Shown piece after piece: positions 7,149 through 14,851 of a stretch of DNA of 64,000 nt. The notes under the pieces were generated by a model. It made no database searches. It saw only the letters and a list, made by a program, of their open reading frames with translations, and was not told the origin of the DNA. The DNA comes from CAYZNE01 sp964461035. GTDB taxonomy: Archaea; Nanobdellota; Nanobdellia; Woesearchaeales; CAYZNE01. The stretch's first letter is position 1. The number at the start of each line of letters is the position of its first letter. The stretch spans positions 1 through 64,000 of the forward strand of contig CAYWRI010000002.1 in NCBI GenBank assembly GCA_964461035.1, read 5' to 3'. Made by a program: the position numbers and the translations under genes.

Positions 7149-7822
7149 AAATAGAATATTTTGAAACAAAATCAAGTATTGAAACGCCTAAATCTTCATC
7201 AGAATTAGTTTCTCTTGTAAAAAATAAAACTATTCTATTATTAACAACTGTTCAATTCTTAGAACAGCGAGATAAACTCGCAATTGAATTATTAAAACAT
7301 TGTAAAATTATTTCATTAAAATTAAGTCATTGCAAATATCAGAATCAAATTCTAGGATGTAGTGCATTTGATTCTAAAATTGTAGAAAAACCCGATTTAT
7401 TTATCTATTTTGGTGATGGAATGTTTCATCCAAAATCTTTGATTCTGGCAGATATTGCAGAAGAAGTGTATCTTGTTTCTCCAATAGATTTTTCAATAAA
7501 AAAAATCACTAAACAAGATATTAATTCGCTTTTAATAAAAAGAAAAGTTGCTTTAACAGAATTTTCTAAATCAAAAAACATAGGTATTTTGATTACAACA
7601 AAACCCGGACAAAACAATCTTACAAAAGCATTAACTCTTAAAACTTTAGAAAAACTAAAAAACAAAAATCTTTACTTTTTTTTAGACGATACAATTAATT
7701 TCCAAGAATTGGAAAACTTTAACTTTATTGATTCCTGGATAAATACTGCTTGTCCAAGAATCGCTTTTGATGATTCTATCAGGGTAATGAAACCGATTCT
7801 AAATATTAATGAATTAGTCTAA
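7145..7822 (+). CDS. dph2: Dph2 C-terminal part, frame-split
   Basis: These 225 residues continue Dph2 without visible loss: KIEYFETKS follows the HFGH strand of the first part, Cys72 in ILGCSA is the second [4Fe-4S] ligand and Cys203 in NTACPRIAFDD the third. The open frame extends back to 7049, but the ATG at 7145 overlaps the preceding stop as ATGA, a layout that would allow translational coupling. A one-base deletion (or sequencing error) in AGATGAAAATAG would explain the split equally well. If both parts are made they must reassemble, since the cluster needs all three cysteines. Confidence 0.8.
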   Translation: MKIEYFETKSSIETPKSSSELVSLVKNKTILLLTTVQFLEQRDKLAIELLKHCKIISLKLSHCKYQNQILGCSAFDSKIVEKPDLFIYFGDGMFHPKSLILADIAEEVYLVSPIDFSIKKITKQDINSLLIKRKVALTEFSKSKNIGILITTKPGQNNLTKALTLKTLEKLKNKNLYFFLDDTINFQELENFNFIDSWINTACPRIAFDDSIRVMKPILNINELV

Positions 7823-7861
7823 ACTTTAATGTACTTTAGTTTAATCTGAATATTATTTTTT

Positions 7862-8353
7862 TTACTTAATAAGACAACCCATTATATCCTGAATAAAAAC
7901 AACTTTGTTATTATAAAAGATTTTTTCTTGTCCTTTAAAATACGAATAATCTCCCACGATTTCAAAAACATATCTGAAATTTTCAAATTCGTTATCAATG
8001 AATTTCTTTGGGCCTCTGAATGGTTGTGTTTCATCAATATTTCTTAAAGCTTTTTTTAGAAAAGGAAAAACTTTTTCTTTGTAGAATTCATTATCAAATT
8101 TAGGATTAATTTTCCCTTGATAAGCCATTGCCCAAACAGGGTTATCTTTAAAAAAAATTACTTCTCTTCCAGGAGCATTGAAACTTCCCGCATAAGAATC
8201 ATGATAAATAAATTCACCTTCATTGAACTCATAATCTTTATGCTGATTCTGAATTGGACTTTTACATCTGAATTTATCTTTTAATTCTTTAGGTGCACCA
8301 TAAGTATTTGTGTGTGCTTTAGCTATAAATTTTAGTAATTTTTCTTTATTCAT
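7862..8353 (-). CDS. DUF5680 domain protein
   Basis: The 163 residues match the DUF5680 pattern: an N-terminal FIAKAHTNTYGAP helix, then YEFNEGEFIYHDSYAGS, GREVIFFKDNPVWAMAYQG and a C-terminal strand pair. The family is widespread in bacteria and archaea with no known biochemical role. It is downstream of, and probably co-transcribed with, the CYTH gene 17 bp away. Confidence 0.75.
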   Translation of the reverse strand: MNKEKLLKFIAKAHTNTYGAPKELKDKFRCKSPIQNQHKDYEFNEGEFIYHDSYAGSFNAPGREVIFFKDNPVWAMAYQGKINPKFDNEFYKEKVFPFLKKALRNIDETQPFRGPKKFIDNEFENFRYVFEIVGDYSYFKGQEKIFYNNKVVFIQDIMGCLIK

Positions 8354-8370
8354 TTTATATCTTTCATCAC

Positions 8371-8931
8371 TTATTTATTTTTTTCAATATATTTTTTTAT
8401 TTCTTGATGGAATTTTTCAGAATTAATAGGTTTGCAATCTAGACTTTTTATAATCTTCTTAATCTGTGCTTTGTGAAAATCCATATTCTCTTCTTTTTCT
8501 GTATTAAATTCAACCTCAAGTATTTTAGCAAAATTTTCAGTATCTTGTAAAGATACAAAATAATTATTATTATCAAAATTATATTCAAAATTCCTTCTAT
8601 GAGTTATCCAACTTGGTTCTTCTATAAACTGTAAAGCTCTGAAAATACATATAAAACTATCAATTTCTTGTTTAGACTTAAGTTTAGTTATGCTTTCTTT
8701 TCTTGCTATGTCTGTAACTTTACCCGTCTTATATACTAATTCAAATTTTGTTTCAGAATGTCTTAATCTAATATCTTCTCCAGTTTCAGACATAAACTTC
8801 GATGTGTGAAGCGATTCTTTATTAACTAATTTCATTATTTTAGGCAATTTATTCTTTAGTAAATCATATTGTTCGTCTGAAAGAATAGATTTCATTTCTA
8901 TTTCGTATGAAAAATCCCTTTGCATAATCAT
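8371..8931 (-). CDS. CYTH-domain protein (class IV adenylate cyclase / thiamine-triphosphatase-like)
   Basis: The CYTH hallmark ExExK is EIEMK at residues 10-14. It is followed by the basic strands DIRLRHSE, FELVYKTGK and HRRNFEYNF and the acidic strand ILEVEFNTE that line the triphosphate tunnel. Such enzymes hydrolyse or cyclise triphosphates with Mg2+ or Mn2+. The frame extends to a TTG at 8976, but the ATG at 8931 is preferred: a TTTATAAT box about 25 nt upstream predicts a leaderless message starting there, and the ExExK then lies close to the N-terminus as usual. Substrate unknown. Confidence 0.75.
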   Translation of the reverse strand: MIMQRDFSYEIEMKSILSDEQYDLLKNKLPKIMKLVNKESLHTSKFMSETGEDIRLRHSETKFELVYKTGKVTDIARKESITKLKSKQEIDSFICIFRALQFIEEPSWITHRRNFEYNFDNNNYFVSLQDTENFAKILEVEFNTEKEENMDFHKAQIKKIIKSLDCKPINSEKFHQEIKKYIEKNK

Positions 8932-9032
8932 ACTAATATTGTTGATATTATAAATTTTAATATTTTTTGATAACAATTACAAAATAGTAGGTTTTAAATA
9001 AGGAACGAAGTTTCTAGAATTTGTGATAACTA

Positions 9033-9371
9033 ATGAATGAAAATGATTCGCAAGCAATAACTGATGAAAGATCTTATGTATTTCGGGAATTTTATGATGA
9101 TTTGATGACTTTGAAAGCAAATGTTGAGCAACAAAATCTTGGTAATGCTTGTGCAAAGTTGCAAATACTTATCTTTGATTATATGTCTGAAGGATCACTT
9201 CCTAATAAGTTCTATAATCCTTTATTAAAAGAAGTTAGACAAGCACAGAAATCGGTTGTATCTATTGATGGAAATTCTTCAATAACTTCAATAGGTATTA
9301 TGGATAGAATATTGTATATGTGTGATACTTATACGCATCAAAATTATACTGGTAAAAAATCTACAAACTAA
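9033..9371 (+). CDS. Hypothetical 112-residue helical protein
   Basis: Not recognised. It is soluble and predicted helical throughout (DDLMTLKANVEQQNLGNACA and similar), with a mildly acidic N-terminus and no TM or metal motif. A TTTTAAATA box at about 8992-9000 gives a short leader. It stands alone between the CYTH operon (divergent) and a TrmB gene (convergent). Confidence 0.5.
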   Translation: MNENDSQAITDERSYVFREFYDDLMTLKANVEQQNLGNACAKLQILIFDYMSEGSLPNKFYNPLLKEVRQAQKSVVSIDGNSSITSIGIMDRILYMCDTYTHQNYTGKKSTN

Positions 9372-9464
9372 TTTCTATCTAGATTTTGTTTTAAGAATGG
9401 TTTTTAAAAATAAAAAAAGTGTTTGTGAACTTGCTGTTTTTAATCTGAGATAAATTAATAATTC

Positions 9465-10205
9465 TTATTTCATATTCCAAAGCATGTTGAAGAAATGTTT
9501 ATGTGATTCATGTACTGTTTTTGATCTTATTAAAAATGCCATTGGCGTTTTAGACCATAAAACTATTGCAACTTTGTCAGAATACAATATTGTTGTTGAA
9601 GGAGTTATATTAGTATCTTCAATATATTTTATTTTAGTTAAAGTTAATTCTTTCTCTCTTTTCAATTTTTTAGCTTGTTTTGAATAAATTATTTTTAATT
9701 TAATATTCTTATTAACTCTTCTTTTATGCCAATGAGTAAAATATGCATTGAATGTTTCTTTGAATTGTCCTGTTACACCAATCACTTGTATTTCTGAACT
9801 TTCGTAGTTTAATATATCTTCAAAGATTGATTTTAATCCTTTTTTACCCTTATATGTGGTTCCTTCTTGAGATTCTTGAGAAAGACTTCTTTTTACTTCT
9901 AGTTGTGGTAGTAATTCTTTCAATAGATTTTCTTGCTCTTCTAATTTTTTCTTTTTAGTCTCGATTAATTCAAATAACCGTTTTGGTTGTGTTGCTTCAA
10001 AATATTTTCTATTTGCTTGAATTACATAATGTGCTAGTCCTTTGTCAATTAAAATATCGAGTAGATTATATACTGCGGCCCTGTGCATACCTAAATTTTT
10101 AATTAAAGGGCCTGCAGAAGTAGATCCTAATTCTAAAAGTGATAAATAAATTTTAACTTCATTTTTTGTTAGTCCTAATTGCTCAAGAAATTGTTCTACT
10201 TTCAT
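9465..10205 (-). CDS. TrmB-family transcriptional regulator (copy 2)
   Basis: These 246 residues have the TrmB layout: wHTH (LTKNEVKIYLSLLELGSTSA, then HRAAVYNLLDILIDKGLA), a coiled coil at 80-108 and an effector domain from 115. In the effector part IQVIGVTGQFKETFNAYFTHW and a late NITPSTTILYSDKVAIVLW follow the same pattern as the other copies. A TTATAAAT box at 10228-10235 is 26 nt from the ATG (leaderless). It is divergent from the unknown gene at 10333, with the inverted repeat TTTGT-CGTA-ACAAA just upstream of its TATA. Confidence 0.85.
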   Translation of the reverse strand: MKVEQFLEQLGLTKNEVKIYLSLLELGSTSAGPLIKNLGMHRAAVYNLLDILIDKGLAHYVIQANRKYFEATQPKRLFELIETKKKKLEEQENLLKELLPQLEVKRSLSQESQEGTTYKGKKGLKSIFEDILNYESSEIQVIGVTGQFKETFNAYFTHWHKRRVNKNIKLKIIYSKQAKKLKREKELTLTKIKYIEDTNITPSTTILYSDKVAIVLWSKTPMAFLIRSKTVHESHKHFFNMLWNMK

Positions 10206-10244
10206 AATATCTAGATAATTTTAATCATTTATAACTTTTTTGGT

Positions 10245-10281
10245 TTTGTCGTAACAAAGTATTATTACAATAGTTTAAATA
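10245..10281. promoter_or_regulatory. Divergent promoter with TTTGTCGTAACAAA inverted repeat
   Basis: The palindrome TTTGT-CGTA-ACAAA at 10245-10258 lies directly upstream of the TrmB TATA (10228-10235, minus strand). TTTAAATA at 10274-10281 is the plus-strand box for the gene at 10333. It is a candidate TrmB operator whose sequence differs from that of the 5425 operator. Confidence 0.45.
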
Positions 10282-10332
10282 AACTATGACCTTACCTGGT
10301 AGTAGAAACAAAAAACTTGACAAGAGAAAAAA

Positions 10333-10826
10333 ATGAAAAAACAGACAGCTTTCAACAACATGAATATGTATTTAGAAGTCATAATGGAATTTATGGGTAA
10401 GCCCTGTCATAAAAGAGATTATACAATAATTACAAACTCAATGCCAATAAATTCAAAAGACCTATTTAAAATTAATAATAATTTTGATCCTGCAGTATAT
10501 ATAGTTAATGAAGAATACTTACCAAACAATATAAAATCAATTGTATTTGGGTATTTTACCAACGAAATCAAAATAAAATTATGTTCGAAAAAAAATACAA
10601 ACTTTTATAGGAATAAGATTAAAGACGTTAAAGGAATAATATCTAATTTTAGTGATTCAAGAATTGAAGTTAANNNNNNNNNNACGTATTAACAATGGGA
10701 TATGGTCCAAATATACATTTATATCCCTTTGTTTTACCCTCTGAATCCTGCAAACATGAAAGAACACTTATCATACCCCCTTATTGTAATGAGATAATTG
10801 ACTATCTTTGTGAATCTGAAAAATAA
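10333..10826 (+). CDS. Hypothetical protein interrupted by an assembly gap
   Basis: The first part (113 residues from ATG 10333, after a purine-rich leader) runs into ten N at 10674-10683. After the gap a different phase is open from 10686 (VLTMGYGPNIHLYPFVLP) to TAA at 10824-10826. Both halves have the same base composition and fit one protein of roughly 160 residues or more if the true gap length restores the frame. No family recognised. It contains several Cys and short beta strands and no TM segment. It is divergent from TrmB copy 2. Confidence 0.5.
10674..10683. other. Assembly gap (10 N)
   Basis: Ten consecutive undetermined bases. A round 10-N run is typical of a scaffold join of unknown true length, and it lies inside a coding region. 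Confidence 0.95.
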
Positions 10827-10837
10827 TGAAATACAAC

Positions 10838-11569
10838 TTAAGAAATTTTGTTTGAAGTATTCCACAAATACTTAAAATATTTTTTATGGCTTTTAGCTAT
10901 TTCTTCACTATCTATCATAAAAGCAAACCATTCTTCCCCCCATAAAACATTAACAATTTTATTTCCAAAAATAAATACTACAGAAGGATTATCTCCTAAT
11001 TCTTTTGGTAAATATCTTATGTCAAGAAGTCTTGTTTCAGGAATTTTTCTTTTTTTAGTTTGATGAAGAGAAAGACTATGCCAATGAACTCCTTTTTTTA
11101 TTCTTCGTTCATTGTATTGAGGCCAATAATGAGGTAGTAAATCCATAATATAATAACCTCCACCAATAAAGTAATTATCTTTGTAATTAAGCATGTGTTC
11201 AAACAAAGATTTTATTCCTTCTTTACCTCTGAAAATTTCAATGTTTATTTTGGGTTTTTTAGAATTATAAATTTTATTTATATCTGGAAGAATATTTTGA
11301 AGTTCGTTCAATTTTTTCTTTTGTTCAAATATTTCTTCTTGAAGTTTATTTGGTGGTGCAATCTGATATGTTCTCTTATTTTTTTCAATAGTATAAGTGA
11401 TTAAACCTTTTTTTATTAGTTTGTTAATAATATCATAAATTGCTCTTCGTTCAAAACCTGTTTTTTCATGAATTTCATTAATACTTGATATTCCAATATT
11501 TAGAATTGCAGTATAAACTTTGATTTCTCCTTGACTTAATCCTAATATTTTTAGTTCTTTTAATTCCAC
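10838..11569 (-). CDS. TrmB-family transcriptional regulator (copy 3)
   Basis: These 243 residues start at GTG (VELKELKILGLSQGEIKVY). The order is wHTH, then coiled coil (EEIFEQKKKLNELQNILPDI), then effector domain. The C-terminal half differs from the other copies (YFIGGGYYIMDLLPHYWPQY), which suggests another ligand. A TTTATATA box lies about 25 nt upstream of the start. It is divergent from the gene at 11659 with the inverted repeat TGTGG...CCACA between them. Confidence 0.85.
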   Translation of the reverse strand: MELKELKILGLSQGEIKVYTAILNIGISSINEIHEKTGFERRAIYDIINKLIKKGLITYTIEKNKRTYQIAPPNKLQEEIFEQKKKLNELQNILPDINKIYNSKKPKINIEIFRGKEGIKSLFEHMLNYKDNYFIGGGYYIMDLLPHYWPQYNERRIKKGVHWHSLSLHQTKKRKIPETRLLDIRYLPKELGDNPSVVFIFGNKIVNVLWGEEWFAFMIDSEEIAKSHKKYFKYLWNTSNKIS

Positions 11570-11602
11570 ATAATTTGGAGTATTTAATAAATATATAAAT
11601 GT

Positions 11603-11636
11603 TGTGGTATAATACTACCCCACATATGTTTAAATA
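11603..11636. promoter_or_regulatory. Divergent promoter with TGTGGTA/TACCCCACA inverted repeat
   Basis: An imperfect inverted repeat at 11603-11624 (TGTGG...CCACA outside, GGTA...TACC inside) lies between the TATA of TrmB copy 3 and a TTTAAATA box at about 11629-11636. The latter is about 25 nt before ATG 11659. Candidate TrmB operator. Confidence 0.45.
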
Positions 11637-11658
11637 CTTCATTTGTTTCCACTATTAC

Positions 11659-12522
11659 ATGGCAATAAAAGGACTGGATTTAACCCAAAAAATTAATAAT
11701 ATTATTAAATATTATCCTAAATCGATAGAAAAAGTAACCGAGGCAATTCAAAATATTAGTGAATTAAAAACTGGTAAACTCTATGTTAATCCTCTTTGGA
11801 TTTCTCTAAAAGATCCAGTCTGTAAATACACTATACACTATCTTGTTTTATTAAATGCTGAAAATCCACTTATTGAAATTACCACTTTTTCAAAACTAGA
11901 AATAATAACTAGAAAAATAAATTCTACAACTAAAATATCTAAACCTTCTCCTTCACAACCTGATTATCAAATATTATCTTTTTTATTAGATTATAAGAAT
12001 ATAAATTATGAGTATATTTCAATGGTTGCTAAATTTATTACAAATGAATCAAATGATAGTTTCAAAATGGACCAACCTAAAGAATTAAAAGATAAAAAAT
12101 TAGAAATTTACTGGAACGAAGAAAATAAAAATACTGAATGTAATATAACAAGAATAAATAATTTTTTTTATGCAAACGCAAACTCTTACAAATTAAAGCT
12201 ATCAAATGTTCTTATTGGAGAAGACATAATTTGTGAAAAAATAAAACCTGAACTCTTAGGTTTATATTTAGAATTTTTGCAGAGTATAAATAAATCTATG
12301 AACTGGAAAAAAACAATGAAAACAAGATTTTTACAGTTATGGTCTAACGAAAAGTATTTTACAAAACAAGAAGATGGAATAACTCGACCAACAGCTCTCG
12401 GATTAGAAAGACTGATGAAAGAAGGATTTGGTTCGATAAAATATTCTGCGACAGACTTTTCTTTACAAACAGGAATTGTTGTGAATCCTTACGAATTATG
12501 TCAAGAATATTCTAAAAAATGA
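11659..12522 (+). CDS. Hypothetical 287-residue protein divergent from TrmB copy 3
   Basis: Not recognised. It is soluble, lysine- and asparagine-rich, with mixed helices and strands and no TM segment or signal. The start at ATG 11659 (MAIKGLDLTQK) is chosen over 11599 because a TTTAAATA box lies about 25 nt upstream, giving a leaderless message, and because the extra 20 residues would overlap that promoter. The C-terminal part (TRPTALGLERLMKEGFGSI) looks like a small helical domain. Its context, back to back with a TrmB regulator, suggests ligand-responsive expression. Confidence 0.55.
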   Translation: MAIKGLDLTQKINNIIKYYPKSIEKVTEAIQNISELKTGKLYVNPLWISLKDPVCKYTIHYLVLLNAENPLIEITTFSKLEIITRKINSTTKISKPSPSQPDYQILSFLLDYKNINYEYISMVAKFITNESNDSFKMDQPKELKDKKLEIYWNEENKNTECNITRINNFFYANANSYKLKLSNVLIGEDIICEKIKPELLGLYLEFLQSINKSMNWKKTMKTRFLQLWSNEKYFTKQEDGITRPTALGLERLMKEGFGSIKYSATDFSLQTGIVVNPYELCQEYSKK

Positions 12523-12554
12523 AAACAAAGAATTAAAAAAGAATTAAATAAAAA

Positions 12555-13301
12555 TCAAGTTTTATTAGCAACAGGCCATAAAGTGTTAAAGAATACTTTA
12601 AAAGATAAAACAATATCTGGATGTTTAATTAATAGGCAGGATGATTCTTCACCATACGTTGTTATAAGAATTGAATCTCCAACAATACCTATTGATGCAG
12701 GAGTTATTCCTTTTAAGATTTTAGTTTGAGTTTTTTTCATTTGTTTAAACACTTTGAAATATTTAGAATTATTTTCAGAAAATAACATTTTACAAGCAAT
12801 ATTTTTTTTAATTCTTTTACTATGCCAATGTTTCCACATAATATTATATTTAATATCTCTTGAAAGATTTATTCCCATGATCAAAATCTCATCTTTTGAA
12901 GAAATATTATTAAGTGTGTCAAAAATAACTGTTTTAATACCTTCATATCCTACATACAATTGAGAATCATATTTTATTGCCGTATTTTTCAAAGAAAAAA
13001 GAGAGGGTAATTGATCTTCTATTTTTTCTTTTTTTTCCTTCAATAATTCTTCTTTTTCATCTATATAATTAAGAATCTTATTAGGATGCGCTGCACTAAA
13101 ATGCTTTATATTTTTTTTAATAATATAACTGACAAGACCTTTTTTTATTAATTTATTTAGAATTACATATATTTTTCCACCAGATATATCTGCTTTATCT
13201 AATATGTTTCCAGTTGTTGCTTGTCCAAGATTAAGTAATGCAAGATAAACTTTAATTTCTCCTTTAGTAAGACCTATATCTTCAAGTAATTGAACATCCA
13301 T
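12555..13301 (-). CDS. TrmB-family transcriptional regulator (copy 4)
   Basis: These 248 residues form a wHTH (LTKGEIKVYLALLNLGQATT, then GKIYVILNKLIKKGL), a coiled coil of Lys/Glu repeats (KEELLKEKKEKIEDQLPSL) and an effector domain ending CLLIKHPDIVLSFKVFFNTLW. It is the closest relative here of copy 1: both have NIL/AIL-x3-x-IS/LNSGGKIY and KHFSAAxPNK. Both also face a beta-strand-rich protein gene across a divergent promoter. Confidence 0.85.
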   Translation of the reverse strand: MDVQLLEDIGLTKGEIKVYLALLNLGQATTGNILDKADISGGKIYVILNKLIKKGLVSYIIKKNIKHFSAAHPNKILNYIDEKEELLKEKKEKIEDQLPSLFSLKNTAIKYDSQLYVGYEGIKTVIFDTLNNISSKDEILIMGINLSRDIKYNIMWKHWHSKRIKKNIACKMLFSENNSKYFKVFKQMKKTQTKILKGITPASIGIVGDSILITTYGEESSCLLIKHPDIVLSFKVFFNTLWPVANKT

Positions 13302-13342
13302 AATTGGATAATATTTATTCTAATTAATAAAGTTTTCTATTG

Positions 13343-13375
13343 CTCCCTACTAGGTGGGAGGGAACTATTATATAT
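13343..13375. promoter_or_regulatory. Divergent promoter with CTCCCTACTAGGTGGGAG inverted repeat
   Basis: CTCCC-TACTAGGT-GGGAG at 13343-13360, with the inner palindrome CCTACTAGG, sits immediately upstream of a TTATATA box (about 13367-13375) for the gene at 13415. Like the 5425-5471 site it contains an ACTAG/ACTTAG-type core. Probable operator of TrmB copy 4. Confidence 0.5.
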
Positions 13376-13414
13376 TCTATAAGCACTCCTAATAAGTAAA
13401 CACAGGTGATAAAC

Positions 13415-14107
13415 ATGAAAAATTACTTATCAAAACTAAAAAATAAATTCGGAAAAAACAATACCCCTCCCAATAACAATGCATTTCAAAATTTTTTATA
13501 TGTACTAATAGCAATGGTTGTTTCGGGAGGATCTCAGAAATTACAGGCTAATTCAATTGAATTAATTTATGGTCAAAAAGATCAAACCAAAAATTGGACA
13601 TTGGATCAAAAAATTACTACAGATGTTGGTCCAGTAAATATTTTTCTAAGAAATAAAATAAAAGGAGAACAAGGTAAAGATGATGTAAATTATTTTGGAA
13701 TAGTTGATTTAACATATCCTTTGAATCAGGGTATAGAAATTGTTGGAGAAGCTCAATTAATTCAGGGAGTAGGTATTGATTATAGAATAGGACTTAGTAT
13801 ATTCAAACAAGCTGGAGACTTTAGTATTTTTTCAGTAGGAACAGCATCTACAAAAACTCCTGGAAATATAGAACTTTTAACTGATTCAAACTATGAGATT
13901 CAGTTAACTAAAGACCAATATATAAATTTAGGTCTTGAAACAGTTACAAACATGACTTATGAAGATCTTAATTTTAGTACTGAAAAATTAAGCATAATGT
14001 TCAGTCCAAATGAGGGCACATTTTCTTTTGGTCCTAATGTAACTGTTTCGCAAAGCAATATTGCTCCAACTTATAATGTTGGTGCAAGTGCTAAATTAAA
14101 GTTCTAA
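13415..14107 (+). CDS. Secreted beta-strand-rich, porin-like orphan protein
   Basis: No known family. The start at ATG 13415 is fixed by AGGTGAT six bases upstream (GTG 13406 is part of that site). A basic N-terminus of about 27 residues is followed by a hydrophobic stretch FLYVLIAMVVSGGSQKLQA that looks like a late signal peptide. The mature part is a regular series of about 12 short amphipathic strands with Gly/Asn turns (VNIFLRNKIKGEQG, YRIGLSIFKQAG) and a terminal Phe (GASAKLKF). This is the pattern of a transmembrane beta barrel or a beta-solenoid surface protein. It is divergent from TrmB copy 4 and 9 bp upstream of a methyltransferase gene. Confidence 0.6.
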   Translation: MKNYLSKLKNKFGKNNTPPNNNAFQNFLYVLIAMVVSGGSQKLQANSIELIYGQKDQTKNWTLDQKITTDVGPVNIFLRNKIKGEQGKDDVNYFGIVDLTYPLNQGIEIVGEAQLIQGVGIDYRIGLSIFKQAGDFSIFSVGTASTKTPGNIELLTDSNYEIQLTKDQYINLGLETVTNMTYEDLNFSTEKLSIMFSPNEGTFSFGPNVTVSQSNIAPTYNVGASAKLKF

Positions 14108-14116
14108 AATAATAAA

Positions 14117-14800
14117 ATGAACGCAAAAATAGATATGGAAGAAATTTATGCAATTCAAAGAGGCATGCAGAGTAATTTTACTAACACACCTCTTGAAGGA
14201 AAAATCGTAAAATATTTGGATAAAGAATTTATTGTTTTTCCAACAGTTTTTCATCCTTCTGAAGATAGTAAAGCTTTAGTACAACATTTAATAAGAACTA
14301 ATAAATTTAAAGATAAAAAAGTATTGGATTTATGCACGGGTTCTGGAGTTATTGCGATTTATGCGGCAATTTATGGTGCAGAAAGTGTTGTTGCTTTAGA
14401 TATTAATCCTGAAGCAATAAGAGCTACAAAAGAAAATGCACAAAGATATAATGTTTCAAAAATTATAGAAGCTAAAGTTTCTGATATGTATTCAAGTTTA
14501 GATCCTTCAGATAGATTTGACGTAATCACTATGAATCCACCGTTTACGCCTCATGAAGCAAGTAACTATGTTGAACAAACAATGTGGGATAATAATTTTC
14601 AAGTACATCATGATTTTTTTAAAAAATTAAATAATTATCTTGCATATAATGAGCATGCACATATTACACAATCAAGTTTTGGCGCAGTAAATGAAATGAA
14701 AGAAATGGCAGACCAAGCAGGTTTCAATTGTTTACTTGTAGGAAAAAACTATGTTGATGAACTCAGAACATTCTATGCTTTTCAATTAAGTAGAAAATAA
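14117..14800 (+). CDS. Class I SAM methyltransferase, NPPF (HemK/PrmC-like) type
   Basis: SAM-binding motif I is VLDLCTGSGVIAIY at residues 69-82, and the acidic motif II is VVALDINPEA. NPPF at 140-143 is the signature of methyltransferases acting on planar nitrogens (HemK/PrmC N5-glutamine, MTS and N6-adenine families). At 227 residues it is a bare catalytic domain, so the substrate is not predictable. It starts 9 bp after the porin-like gene, so they may share a transcript. Confidence 0.8.
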   Translation: MNAKIDMEEIYAIQRGMQSNFTNTPLEGKIVKYLDKEFIVFPTVFHPSEDSKALVQHLIRTNKFKDKKVLDLCTGSGVIAIYAAIYGAESVVALDINPEAIRATKENAQRYNVSKIIEAKVSDMYSSLDPSDRFDVITMNPPFTPHEASNYVEQTMWDNNFQVHHDFFKKLNNYLAYNEHAHITQSSFGAVNEMKEMADQAGFNCLLVGKNYVDELRTFYAFQLSRK

Positions 14801-14851
14801 AATAAATAAAATAAATAAAAAAATTAAAATAAATTAATAAAAGAAAAAAAA

